Below are positions 16,998-24,823 of a DNA stretch of 64,000 nucleotides, piece by piece (within the stretch, counting starts at the first letter, position 1; every line of letters begins with the position of its first letter). The translations under genes were made by a program, and so were the position numbers. The stretch covers positions 558,001 to 622,000 of the forward strand of contig NZ_JACDUR010000004.1 in NCBI RefSeq assembly GCF_013761175.1. The letters run 5' to 3'. This stretch comes from Nonomuraea soli. GTDB lineage: Bacteria; Actinomycetota; Actinomycetes; Streptosporangiales; Streptosporangiaceae. The notes beneath the pieces were generated by a model. It was not told where the DNA came from and ran no database searches. It saw only the letters and a program-made list of their open reading frames with translations.

Positions 16998-18392
16998 ATG
17001 AAGCCCCGTAACCTCGCGATCCTGCTCAGCGCAGGCCTCGCGCTCGCCGCTGCCGGGTGCAGCAGCGAGCAGACCCCGGCAGCACAGTCGCCCTCCGCGC
17101 AGAGCACGGCGGGCGGCACCGCACCGGCGGCCGCTGCCGCACCGGTCACGGTCACGGTGGCCTGCAAGCCGCCCAAGACCGACCCGCGTAACCGCAAGAC
17201 CTGGGAGGAGGACGTCGCCGAATTCCAGAAGATGTATCCGCACATCACGCTCGAGAGCACCGACAACTTCCCGTGCTTCGACCCGCAGACGTTCCCCGCC
17301 CGTCTGGCCGGCGGTCAGCTCGAGGACATGTTCTTCGTACCCGTGACGAACACGTCGCAGATCATCTCCCAGAAGCTCGCCCAGGACATCACGCCCTACG
17401 TCGAGTCGGTGAAGACCTACAAGGACGTCAACAAGGACGTCCTGTCGCTCTTCCAGGCCGACGGCGCGACCTACGGCCTGCCCAGCGCCGGCTACGGCAC
17501 CGGCCTGGTCTACAACCGCAAGCTCTTCGAGCAGGCCGGTCTCGACCCCAACACCCCGCCCAAGACCTGGGCCGAGGTGCGCGAGGCCGCCAAGAAGATC
17601 ACCGCCCTGGGCTCCGGCTACATCGGCTTCGGTGAGTACGCCGGCGGCGCGACCGGCGGCTGGCACTTCATGCAGCACCTGTACGCCCGCGGCGGCGACG
17701 TGGTCAAGGACGGCAAGGCCGCCTTCAACAGCCCCGAGGGCAAGGCCGTCCTGCAGAACCTCAAGGACATGCGCTGGACCGACAAGAGCATGGGCAGCCG
17801 CCTGCTGATCGGCTGGGAGTCGCTCATGCAGCCGATGGGCGCCGGCAAGGTCGGCATGATGCTCGGCGCACCCGACGTGGTGCCCGGCGTCGTCAACGGA
17901 TTCAAGGGCCAGTTCGCCGACTACGGCGTGACCGTGGCCCCCGAGGCCAAGCACGCCCAGATCGGCGGCGGCGGCTTCATGTTCCACCCGCGCGCCACCC
18001 CTGACCAGATCAAGGCCGGTCTGCTCTGGCTCGAGTTCCAGTTCCTGACCCCGGGCAAGGGCCAGTTCAACCTCGAGCGCGGCAAGGCGATCGGCAACGC
18101 GGTCGGCGTGCCCGACAACACCGTCTTCGCCGGCAGCCCCACCGGGCAGGCGATCGAGGACCTGCGCAAGGCCAACGCCACCGTGCCGGTCGACCAGTAC
18201 GCCGGTTACAACCAGGGCATCGCCACCGTGACGCCCAAGCCCGAGCCGCCGATGGCCCAGGAGATCTACGCCGTGCTCGACGTGGCCATGTCGGCCGTGC
18301 TGAGCCGGGAGGACGCCAACGTCGACGAGTTGCTGGCGGAAGCCGAGACCAAGGTCAACGCCCTGCTCAGCAAGGCGGGCGTGGCGGGCTAG
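16998..18392 (+). CDS. Sugar ABC transporter substrate-binding lipoprotein
   Basis: The 464-residue product has a lipoprotein signal with lipobox AAGC (Cys21) and a family 1 solute-binding fold: a TVACKPPKTDPR start, ITLESTDNFPCFDPQTF, AGGQLEDMFFVPV and PSAGYGTGLVYNRKLFEQAGLDP. The protein sits on the outside of the membrane and delivers oligosaccharide to the two permeases. AGGAGG lies 8 bases before the ATG. By context the ligand is an alpha-gluco-oligosaccharide released by the GH87 enzyme; the ATPase is missing here, as usual for actinomycetes that share MsiK. Confidence 0.9.
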   Translation: MKPRNLAILLSAGLALAAAGCSSEQTPAAQSPSAQSTAGGTAPAAAAAPVTVTVACKPPKTDPRNRKTWEEDVAEFQKMYPHITLESTDNFPCFDPQTFPARLAGGQLEDMFFVPVTNTSQIISQKLAQDITPYVESVKTYKDVNKDVLSLFQADGATYGLPSAGYGTGLVYNRKLFEQAGLDPNTPPKTWAEVREAAKKITALGSGYIGFGEYAGGATGGWHFMQHLYARGGDVVKDGKAAFNSPEGKAVLQNLKDMRWTDKSMGSRLLIGWESLMQPMGAGKVGMMLGAPDVVPGVVNGFKGQFADYGVTVAPEAKHAQIGGGGFMFHPRATPDQIKAGLLWLEFQFLTPGKGQFNLERGKAIGNAVGVPDNTVFAGSPTGQAIEDLRKANATVPVDQYAGYNQGIATVTPKPEPPMAQEIYAVLDVAMSAVLSREDANVDELLAEAETKVNALLSKAGVAG

Positions 18393-18399
18393 CCAGTCC

Positions 18400-18433
18400 G
18401 GGGATGCCGGTCCCGCCCAGGGCCGGCATCCCC
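18400..18433 (+). promoter_or_regulatory. Intercistronic hairpin between binding protein and permease
   Basis: GGGGATGCCGG and CCGGCATCCCC form an 11-bp stem with a 12-base loop between the binding-protein stop and the first permease start. Such hairpins are usual here and stabilise or partly terminate the message, so that the binding protein is made in excess. Confidence 0.75.
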
Positions 18434-18454
18434 GCCGATCTCCTGGAGATTCCC

Positions 18455-19318
18455 ATGATCAAGCGCAACCTGACGGCCTACGGCTTCATGTGCGCGGCAC
18501 TGATCTGCTTCACCTTCTTCGCCTGGTACCCGATCGTCCACCAGTTCCTGCTGAGCTTCCAGCAGACCAACTTCGTCACCGAGGCGGAGTGGGTCGGGCT
18601 CGACAACTTCCGGACGGTCATCGAGGACCCGGCGTTCGGGACGGCGTGGCTGAACACGCTGGCCTTCACGGGGCTGGCGCTGCTGTGCGGATACGTGGTG
18701 CCGTTCGTCGTGGCCCTCGTGCTGAACGAGCTGCGGCACTGCCGCGCCTACCTCAGGTTCGTCGTCTACCTGCCGGTCATGCTGCCGCCCATCGTCGGCG
18801 TGCTGCTGTTCCGCTGGTTCTACGACCCGGGACCCGGTCTGTTCAACCAGATCCTCGACCTGTTCGGCATCCCCGGCCTGGCCTGGCTCGACTCCACCAG
18901 CACCGCGCTGATCTCCCTGGTGATCGTCTCGACCTGGATGAACCTCGGCAGCGCCACGCTGATCTACCTGGCGGCCTTGCAGAACATCCCGAGCGATCTG
19001 TACGAGGCCGCCGAGCTCGACGGGGCCGGGCTCTTCAGGCGCATCCGCTTCGTCACCATCCCGCAGACGCGGCTGATCCTGCTGCTCATGCTCATGCTGC
19101 AGATCGTCGCCACCATGCAGGTGTTCCTGGAGCCCTTCCTGCTCACCGGCGGCGGCCCGGAGAACGCCACCGTCACGGTGGCCTACCTGATGTACCAGTA
19201 CGCCTTCGTCTACGGCGGCAACTTCGGCGCCGGCGGCGCGCTCGGGATGATGCTCATGTTCGTCCTGCTGGCGTTCGCGGCCGTGCAGCTGCGGCTCACG
19301 CGCGAGGAGAAGATGTGA
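18455..19318 (+). CDS. Sugar ABC transporter permease, MalF-like
   Basis: The 287-residue product has six membrane segments and the permease EAA motif (YEAAELDGAGLFRRIRFVTIP, about residues 186-206) that docks the ATPase. The start at 18455 (MIKRNLTAYGF) has a CTGGAGA ribosome binding site; the longer frame from 18404 would include the intercistronic hairpin. The stop overlaps the next start (TGATG). It forms the membrane channel with the following permease. Confidence 0.9.
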   Translation: MIKRNLTAYGFMCAALICFTFFAWYPIVHQFLLSFQQTNFVTEAEWVGLDNFRTVIEDPAFGTAWLNTLAFTGLALLCGYVVPFVVALVLNELRHCRAYLRFVVYLPVMLPPIVGVLLFRWFYDPGPGLFNQILDLFGIPGLAWLDSTSTALISLVIVSTWMNLGSATLIYLAALQNIPSDLYEAAELDGAGLFRRIRFVTIPQTRLILLLMLMLQIVATMQVFLEPFLLTGGGPENATVTVAYLMYQYAFVYGGNFGAGGALGMMLMFVLLAFAAVQLRLTREEKM

Positions 19319-20280
19319 TGTCAGACCTCATGACAAAGCCGCGCCACACGTCACCGGCCGGCCACCGCGGCACGCCGCGGCGCAGGCCGAAGAAGCCCAT
19401 CCCCTCGCACCTGCGCACGCTCGTCTCGCCGCACCAGCTCAACTCGCCCTGGGGACGGCGCATCTACTGGGCCGTGCTGGTCACGGTCGTGGTCTCGTTC
19501 ACGCTGATCTTCGTCTTCCCGCTCTACTGGATGGTCACGGGCGCGATGAAGAGCGGCGAGGAGATCGCCCAGATGCCGCCCACGCTGTGGCCGGCCGCAC
19601 CCACCCTCGACGCCTTCGTCGAGGCCTGGGAGCTGTTCGACCTGCCCACGCTGCTGCGCAACACCGGCTTCTACGCGCTCGGCGCCTGGCTGTTCACGAT
19701 GATCGTGGACGTCACCGCCGCCTACGCCCTGTCGAAGCTGCGCCCGGTGCTCGGCAACGTCATCCTGGGCGCGATGCTCGCCACCCTGATGATCCCGCCG
19801 ATGGTGGTGCTCATCCCCACCTACCTGGTCGCTGTCGAGATGCCGGTCTTCGGCTGGGAGCTGCTGAACACCCCCTGGGCCATCTGGTTCCCCGCGGCAG
19901 CCAACGGGTTCAACATCTTCCTGCTCAAGCGCTTCTTCGACTCCATCCCGCGCGAGCTGATCGAGGCCGCGCAGATCGACGGGGCGGGACCGCTGCGCAT
20001 CCTGGTCTCGGTGGTGATCCCCGTCTCGCGGCCGATCCTCGGCGTGGTCTCCATCTTCACCGTGGTCGCCACCTTCCGCGACTTCGTCTGGCCGCTGCTC
20101 GTCCTCACCGAGGACGAGACCATGACGATCAGCGTCGGCCTCTCGCAGGTGTCGAACATGGTCACCCAGAACGCCCTGATGGCGGGCTTGGTCGTGGCGA
20201 GCATCCCCACGATCATTGTTTTCTTCTTCTTCCAACGGCACATCATGGCGGGCCTGACCGCCGGAAGTCTGAAAGGCTGA
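19318..20280 (+). CDS. Sugar ABC transporter permease, MalG-like
   Basis: The 320-residue product starts at the ATG that overlaps the upstream TGA. It has a 45-residue basic cytoplasmic N-terminus (RRRPKKPIPSHLRTL), then six membrane segments and the EAA motif (LIEAAQIDGAGPLRILVSVVIP). The family is the MalG/CUT1 permeases. It pairs with the preceding permease, and the gene ends two bases before the GH13 gene, showing one transcript. Confidence 0.9.
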   Translation: MSDLMTKPRHTSPAGHRGTPRRRPKKPIPSHLRTLVSPHQLNSPWGRRIYWAVLVTVVVSFTLIFVFPLYWMVTGAMKSGEEIAQMPPTLWPAAPTLDAFVEAWELFDLPTLLRNTGFYALGAWLFTMIVDVTAAYALSKLRPVLGNVILGAMLATLMIPPMVVLIPTYLVAVEMPVFGWELLNTPWAIWFPAAANGFNIFLLKRFFDSIPRELIEAAQIDGAGPLRILVSVVIPVSRPILGVVSIFTVVATFRDFVWPLLVLTEDETMTISVGLSQVSNMVTQNALMAGLVVASIPTIIVFFFFQRHIMAGLTAGSLKG

Positions 20281-20282
20281 GC

Positions 20283-21809
20283 ATGCCCGAAACGTGGTGG
20301 CGGGGAGCCGCGGTCTACCAGGTCTACCTGCGTAGCTTCGCCGACGGAAACGGCGACGGGACGGGGGACCTGGCCGGGCTGCGCGCACGCCTGCCGTACA
20401 TCGCAGACCTCGGGATGAACGCCATCTGGCTCAACCCCTGGTATCCCTCGCCCATGGCCGACGGCGGGTACGACGTGGCCGACTACCGCGACATCCACCC
20501 CGACTTCGGCACCCTCACCGAGGCCGAGGAGTTCATCAACGAGGCCCACGCGCTGGGCATCAAGGTGATCATCGATGTGGTGCCCAACCACTCCTCGGTG
20601 GCGTCGGAGTGGTTCCAGGAGGCCCTGCGCGACCCGTCCAAGCGTGACCGGTTCTGGTTCGCCGACGAGCCGGCCAACGAGTGGAAGTCGATCTTCGGCG
20701 GTCCCGCCTGGTCGCAGGTGGACGACGGCCAGTGGTACCTCCACCTGTTCGACCCGGGTCAGCCCGACTTCAACTGGACCAATCCCGAGGTTCACCAGGA
20801 GTTCCACGACGTGCTGCGCTTCTGGTTCGACCGGGGCGTGGACGGCATCCGCATCGACTCGGCGGCGCTGCTGGGCAAGGACTTCGACGGCGGCGACCCC
20901 GACGGCTACACCGACCTGCCCGAGGTGCACGAGATCTACCGCTCGTGGCGGCGGCTGGCCGACGAGTACGACCAGCGCATCCTCATCGGCGAGGTCTGGT
21001 TCGCCGACCAGGAGCGTTTCGCCAGCTACCTGCGTCCCGACGAGATGCACACCGCCTTCAACTTCGACTTTTTGGCGGCACCGTGGGACTGCGCGAAGCT
21101 GCGCGCCTCCATCGAGCAGACCCTCACCACGCACACCCCGCTCGGCGCCCCGCCCACCTGGGTGCTGTCGAACCACGACGTGGCCCGCGTGGTCACCAGG
21201 TACGGCAGGGCCGAGACGTCGTGGGACCACGGCGAGCGGCGTGACGGCGTGCCGTCCGACCTCGAACTCGGCTACCGCCGATCCCGCGCGGCCGCGCTGC
21301 TCGCCATGGCGCTGCCCGGCTCCATCTACGTCTACCAGGGCGAGGAGCTCGGACTGCCGGAGGTCGACGCCATCCCCGACGAGCTGCGGCAGGACCCCAT
21401 GTTCACCCGCTCGGGCGGCACGGTTCCTGGCCGCGACGGCTGCCGGGTGCCGATGCCGTGGTCGGGGGAGGAGCCGCCGTTCGGCTTCGGTGCGGGCGAC
21501 ACCTGGATGCCCCAGCCGGCCGACTGGCGCAAGCTCACCGTCGAGACGCAGGAGGCCGACCTCGGCTCCATGCTCAACCTGTACAGGACCGCGCTGGCGA
21601 TCCGGCGCGAGCACCTCGGCGACGGCTCGCTGACCTGGCTGGACCTCGGCCCCCAGGTGCTGGCCTTCACCCGGGAGTCCGGCCTGACCTGCGTGGTCAA
21701 CTTCGGCCCCGACCCGGTGCGGCTCCCGGCGCACGGCAGGCTCCTGCTGGCGAGCGGCTCGCTCGACGGCGACGCGCTGCCGGCCGAGACCGCGGTGTGG
21801 CTCGTCTGA
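20283..21809 (+). CDS. GH13 alpha-glucosidase (oligo-glucosidase type)
   Basis: The 508-residue product is a cytoplasmic GH13 enzyme with the (beta/alpha)8 motifs: DVVPNHSS (region I), GIRIDSAALL with nucleophile Asp192 (region II), LIGEVWF with acid/base Glu237 (region III) and LSNHDVARV with Asp299 (region IV). It begins WWRGAAVYQVYLRSFADGNGDGTGDLAGL, typical of alpha-glucosidases and oligo-1,6-glucosidases. It has no signal peptide, so it acts on imported oligosaccharides. It closes the uptake operon; a hairpin terminator follows. Confidence 0.92.
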   Translation: MPETWWRGAAVYQVYLRSFADGNGDGTGDLAGLRARLPYIADLGMNAIWLNPWYPSPMADGGYDVADYRDIHPDFGTLTEAEEFINEAHALGIKVIIDVVPNHSSVASEWFQEALRDPSKRDRFWFADEPANEWKSIFGGPAWSQVDDGQWYLHLFDPGQPDFNWTNPEVHQEFHDVLRFWFDRGVDGIRIDSAALLGKDFDGGDPDGYTDLPEVHEIYRSWRRLADEYDQRILIGEVWFADQERFASYLRPDEMHTAFNFDFLAAPWDCAKLRASIEQTLTTHTPLGAPPTWVLSNHDVARVVTRYGRAETSWDHGERRDGVPSDLELGYRRSRAAALLAMALPGSIYVYQGEELGLPEVDAIPDELRQDPMFTRSGGTVPGRDGCRVPMPWSGEEPPFGFGAGDTWMPQPADWRKLTVETQEADLGSMLNLYRTALAIRREHLGDGSLTWLDLGPQVLAFTRESGLTCVVNFGPDPVRLPAHGRLLLASGSLDGDALPAETAVWLV

Positions 21810-21827
21810 GGCCACGATCCACCCCGC

Positions 21828-21860
21828 GTACGGCGGGCAGCCCCGAGCCGCCCGCCGTAC
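21828..21860 (+). terminator. Hairpin terminator after GH13 gene
   Basis: GTACGGCGGGC and GCCCGCCGTAC form an 11-bp perfect stem with an 11-base loop, 18 bases past the stop. There is no T-tract, which is common for actinomycete terminators. Confidence 0.75.
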
Positions 21861-21921
21861 CCGAAACTGCCCGGCGCAACACGACAGGCGGCTTGCGAGG
21901 AGCCGCGTCGGAGGTACCGGC

Positions 21922-23502
21922 GTGAAGTTCCGGATCCTGGGATCACTCACCGTCGACGCAGAGGCCGGCCCGGTCGATCTGGGCCCGGCCAAACAACGCA
22001 CGGTCCTGGCGGCGCTGCTGCTGGAGGCCAACCGCATCGTCCCGGTCGACCGCCTGGTGGCGGCGGCCTGGGAAGGTGAGCCGCCACGGTCGGCGGTCGC
22101 CAACGTCCGCACCTACGCCTCCCGATTACGCAAGACGCTCAGGGAGCGCGTCGAGAGCCGCCCGCCCGGCTTCGTCCTCCACGTGGGCGACGACGAGCTG
22201 GACCTGGCCGCCTTCCGCGAGCTGGCCGGACGGGGGCGGGCCGCGCTGGCGGCGGGGCACGACGGCGAGGCGGTCGCCACCCTGGGCGAGGCGCTGTCGT
22301 TGTGGCGGGGCGCCGCCGCCGAGGACCTGAGCCGCTCGGCCGGACTGGAGGCGCCGCTGGCGGCGCTGGACGAGCAGCGGCTGGCGGTGCTGGAGGACTG
22401 GATCGCCGCCAGGCAGCGGCTCGGGCACGACGGGCAGCTGATCGACGAGCTGCGGCGGCTGACCGACACGCATCCGCTGCGCGAGCGGCTGTGGTCGCAG
22501 CTCATCCTGGCCCGCTATCGCGGCGGGGACATCGGGGGCGCACTGGCGGGGTACGCGCAGGCCAGGAACGTGCTGGCGGAGAACCTGGGCGTGGATCCCG
22601 GGCCCGAGCTGGTGCGCATGCACCAGGCGGTGCTCACCCGCGATCCCGCGCTCGACCTGCTCGACACCCACCCGCCGGGACCGCGCCACCCCACTGACTC
22701 CTTCCCCCGCCCCGCCGACGCGCTGGGGCGCTTCGTGGCGCCCGATCGGGCCGCCCCCGACCCCGGTACACGCCAGCACGCGGTGCCGAGGGAACTGCCC
22801 GCCGACACCTCCGTCCTGGTCGGCCGCGACAAGGAGCTCCACCTCCTGCTCGACTCCGTCATCGGCGGCCCCGAGCACGCCCACGGACCCACCGTCCTGG
22901 TCCTGCACGGCCCCGCGGGCATCGGCAAGTCCGTCCTGGCCGTCCGCGCGGCGAGCCTGCTGGCCGAGCACTTCCCCGACGGCCAGCTCTTCGCCGACCT
23001 GCGTGGCACCGCGACGTCCAGGAAACAGCCCCGCAAGGTCCTGGCCGGCTTCCTGCGCTCGCTGGGCGTGCCCGACCGGCGCATCCCCGACGACGAGGAC
23101 GAGACCGCCGCCCGCTACCGCTCCATCACCGCCGACCGCCGGCTGCTCATCCTGCTGGAGGACGCGGCCGACGAGGCACAGGTCAGGCCGCTGGTGCCCG
23201 CCGCTCCCGGCAGCATCGTCGTCATCACCGCCCGCCGCCCGCTGGCCGCCCTCGACGGCGCCGCCCACCTGCACCTGGAGCGCCTGTCGCCGGACGCGGC
23301 CGAGGAACTCCTGGTACGGCTGTGCGGCCCGGAACGGGTGGAGGCCGAGCGCGAGGAGACGCACCGCCTGGCCGCCCGATGCCGCGGGCTGCCGCTGGCG
23401 CTGCGCATCGCCGCCGCCCGTCTCGTCGCCGACCCCCTGCTTCCCGTTTCCGCACTCGGCGACCATCTCGAATACGGAGACCTGACCATTCATCTCTCCT
23501 GA
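21922..23502 (+). CDS. SARP-family (AfsR/DnrI-like) pathway activator with NB-ARC domain
   Basis: The 526-residue product has an OmpR-type winged helix (about 1-90; MKFRILGSLTVDAEAGPVDL start), a bacterial transcriptional activation domain (about 95-240; DLAAFREL, LGVDPGPELVRMHQAVL) and an NB-ARC ATPase with P-loop GPAGIGKS near residues 328-335 and a RCRGLPLALRIAAARL end. It lacks the TPR part of full AfsR. SARPs activate antibiotic gene clusters by binding 11-bp-spaced direct repeats. Such repeats begin at its own stop codon, ahead of the peptide gene. It is the likely pathway-specific activator of the biosynthetic operon. Confidence 0.88.
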   Translation: MKFRILGSLTVDAEAGPVDLGPAKQRTVLAALLLEANRIVPVDRLVAAAWEGEPPRSAVANVRTYASRLRKTLRERVESRPPGFVLHVGDDELDLAAFRELAGRGRAALAAGHDGEAVATLGEALSLWRGAAAEDLSRSAGLEAPLAALDEQRLAVLEDWIAARQRLGHDGQLIDELRRLTDTHPLRERLWSQLILARYRGGDIGGALAGYAQARNVLAENLGVDPGPELVRMHQAVLTRDPALDLLDTHPPGPRHPTDSFPRPADALGRFVAPDRAAPDPGTRQHAVPRELPADTSVLVGRDKELHLLLDSVIGGPEHAHGPTVLVLHGPAGIGKSVLAVRAASLLAEHFPDGQLFADLRGTATSRKQPRKVLAGFLRSLGVPDRRIPDDEDETAARYRSITADRRLLILLEDAADEAQVRPLVPAAPGSIVVITARRPLAALDGAAHLHLERLSPDAAEELLVRLCGPERVEAEREETHRLAARCRGLPLALRIAAARLVADPLLPVSALGDHLEYGDLTIHLS

Positions 23503-23533
23503 TACATCAGCCATACATCGGCGAATGTATGAG
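23502..23533 (+). promoter_or_regulatory. SARP-type direct repeats and -10 of the biosynthetic operon
   Basis: ATACATC at 23502-23508 and ATACATC at 23513-23519 are separated by AGCC, giving the 11-bp period of SARP boxes. Eight bases later TATGAG (23528-23533) fits a -10. This is the box-to-minus-10 spacing described for SARP promoters. The second box also forms an inverted pair with ATGTAT at 23525-23530. A start near 23540 would leave a leader of about 60 bases. Confidence 0.7.
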
Positions 23534-23599
23534 AAATAACGGCCCCCTCGTTAGTGTCGTTTCCGGTTCGGCAGGAACCTGATCGAGAGGAAATCGGAA

Positions 23600-23761
23600 A
23601 TGGCACTGTTGGAAAAGGCGGCCGACCGCCTGCTCTCCGTGGTGGCGCCGAGGAAGGAAGCGGCCGCCGCCTGCAGCCCGTACTGCTGGTGGCAGCAGAT
23701 CTGGGACGGCTGGTACCAGTACTGCTGCAAGTACCCGAACTGCGACGTCGTCTGCCGCTGA
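23600..23761 (+). CDS. Candidate ribosomal precursor peptide with six-cysteine core (53 aa)
   Basis: The 53-residue product begins MALLEKAADRLLSVVAPRKE, an amphipathic leader, followed by AAAAC and a 30-residue core. The core has Cys25, Cys29, Cys42, Cys43, Cys48 and Cys52 and Trp30, Trp31, Trp35 and Trp38, with four Tyr; it has one Ser and no Thr, so lanthionine chemistry is not possible on any scale. Even cysteine number suggests three disulfides. The AAAA stretch suits signal-peptidase cleavage. AGAGG lies 9 bases before the ATG. It is followed by MauE, TlpA, ABC and S26 genes, which suits oxidation, export and cleavage. No homologue is known to me. Confidence 0.8.
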   Translation: MALLEKAADRLLSVVAPRKEAAAACSPYCWWQQIWDGWYQYCCKYPNCDVVCR

Positions 23762-23766
23762 CGTGA

Positions 23767-23806
23767 GGGTTCCGGGGGCGGGCGGCCGGTCCGCCCCCGG
23801 AAACCC
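23767..23806 (+). promoter_or_regulatory. Hairpin between precursor and mauE-like gene
   Basis: GGGTTCCGGGGGCGG pairs with CCGCCCCCGGAAACCC with one bulged base and a 9-base loop. It begins 5 bases after the precursor stop. This is a very stable partial terminator, as often seen after RiPP precursor genes, and should keep precursor mRNA in excess. Confidence 0.8.
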
Positions 23807-23816
23807 GAGGGATGCC

Positions 23817-24323
23817 ATGAATGGTGTAGCAGCGGGTTGTCAATGGGCGCTCGGAATTGTTTTCCTGACGGCCGTGGCCGGTAAGGCGCGCGATTTTCCC
23901 GGATTTCGCGCGTCCCTCTCCTCCATGGCTCCTGGAATGGCGGGCTGGGCTGTTCCCGTCGTCGTGGCGGAAATGTTCACCGCTTTGTCACTGCTGATTC
24001 CCGCGACCAGCCGATGGGGCTTCGCGGCGGCCGTGGCGCTGTCGGCCGGGTTCGCCGTGGTCGTGCTGCGCGCACTGGCCGGGGGGCACCACGAGCCGTG
24101 CCCGTGCTTCGGCGTCAGCGCCAGGCCGCTGGGCCGCAGGCACGTCGTGCGCAACGGGTTGCTGACAGCGCTTGCCCTGGCCGGGCTGGCCGCCGGCGAT
24201 CCAGCGGGACCGGGTGCCGAGGTCTGGCCGGTGGCGGTGCTCGCCGGCGGGTGCGCGGCGGTCCTGCTGATCTTCTTCGACGACCTCGTCGAGCTGTTCC
24301 TCCCTGTCTCCAGGAGTGTGTGA
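23817..24323 (+). CDS. MauE/DoxX-like redox membrane protein
   Basis: The 168-residue product has about four hydrophobic helices and a GGHHEPCPCFG motif near residues 93-103, the paired-Cys motif of MauE-type DoxX proteins. MauE is needed in methylotrophs for the disulfide-rich small subunit of methylamine dehydrogenase, together with MauD. The start at 23817 is preferred over GTG 23763 because it follows a GAGGGATGCC stretch and avoids the hairpin. Its stop overlaps the next ATG (TGATG). By context it passes oxidising or reducing equivalents to the following TlpA-like protein for folding of the six-Cys peptide. Confidence 0.8.
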   Translation: MNGVAAGCQWALGIVFLTAVAGKARDFPGFRASLSSMAPGMAGWAVPVVVAEMFTALSLLIPATSRWGFAAAVALSAGFAVVVLRALAGGHHEPCPCFGVSARPLGRRHVVRNGLLTALALAGLAAGDPAGPGAEVWPVAVLAGGCAAVLLIFFDDLVELFLPVSRSV

Positions 24324-24823
24324 TGGTCTATCTCGTCGTCGTGCTTACCGTGTTGTGCCTGGTCAACCTGCTGCTCACCGTGGGAGTCGTCCGGCGGTTG
24401 CGCGAGCACACCGAGCTGCTGGCCGAGCAGGCGGCCGCGCCGCCACCGCCGTTGCGCCCCGGCACCCGGGTACCGGGCTACGCCGAGCTGACCGGCGCGA
24501 CGGAGGAGAGCGTGATCGGCTTCCTGTCGCCCGGCTGCGAGCCGTGCCGCACCCTGTTGCCCGGCTTCCTGGAGCGCGCGGGCGCCGCCCGCTCCTCCCT
24601 GGCCGTCGTGGTCGGCGGCGCCGATCGCGCCAAGGAGTACACCGACCGGATCACCGGGCCCGTCGAGGTGGCCGTCGAGGAGATGGGCGGCCCCCTGACC
24701 TCGGCCTTCCAGGTCACCGTCTTCCCGACCTTCTTCGTGGTCGCCCCCGACGGCACCGTCCTGGGCAGCGGCAACGGCCTCACCGCGCTGGAGCGGCCCG
24801 CAGAGGCAGGCGCCAGGCCGTGA
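24323..24823 (+). CDS. Membrane-anchored TlpA/MauD-like thioredoxin
   Basis: The 166-residue product has one N-terminal membrane helix (residues 3-23), a proline-rich spacer (PPPP near 40) and a thioredoxin domain with active site C72-E-P-C75 (SPGCEPCR) and the cis-Pro region VFPTFFVVAPDG. It faces outside the membrane. MauE plus MauD pairs help form disulfides, so its likely substrate is the six-Cys peptide. It overlaps the exporter gene by four bases (GTGA). Confidence 0.85.
   Translation: MVYLVVVLTVLCLVNLLLTVGVVRRLREHTELLAEQAAAPPPPLRPGTRVPGYAELTGATEESVIGFLSPGCEPCRTLLPGFLERAGAARSSLAVVVGGADRAKEYTDRITGPVEVAVEEMGGPLTSAFQVTVFPTFFVVAPDGTVLGSGNGLTALERPAEAGARP

Noticed and set aside
23600-23761. 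Lanthipeptide, thiopeptide or lasso precursor
   Set aside because: The core has no Thr and one Ser, and no LanM, LanB, YcaO, lasso cyclase or radical-SAM gene is found in the cluster.
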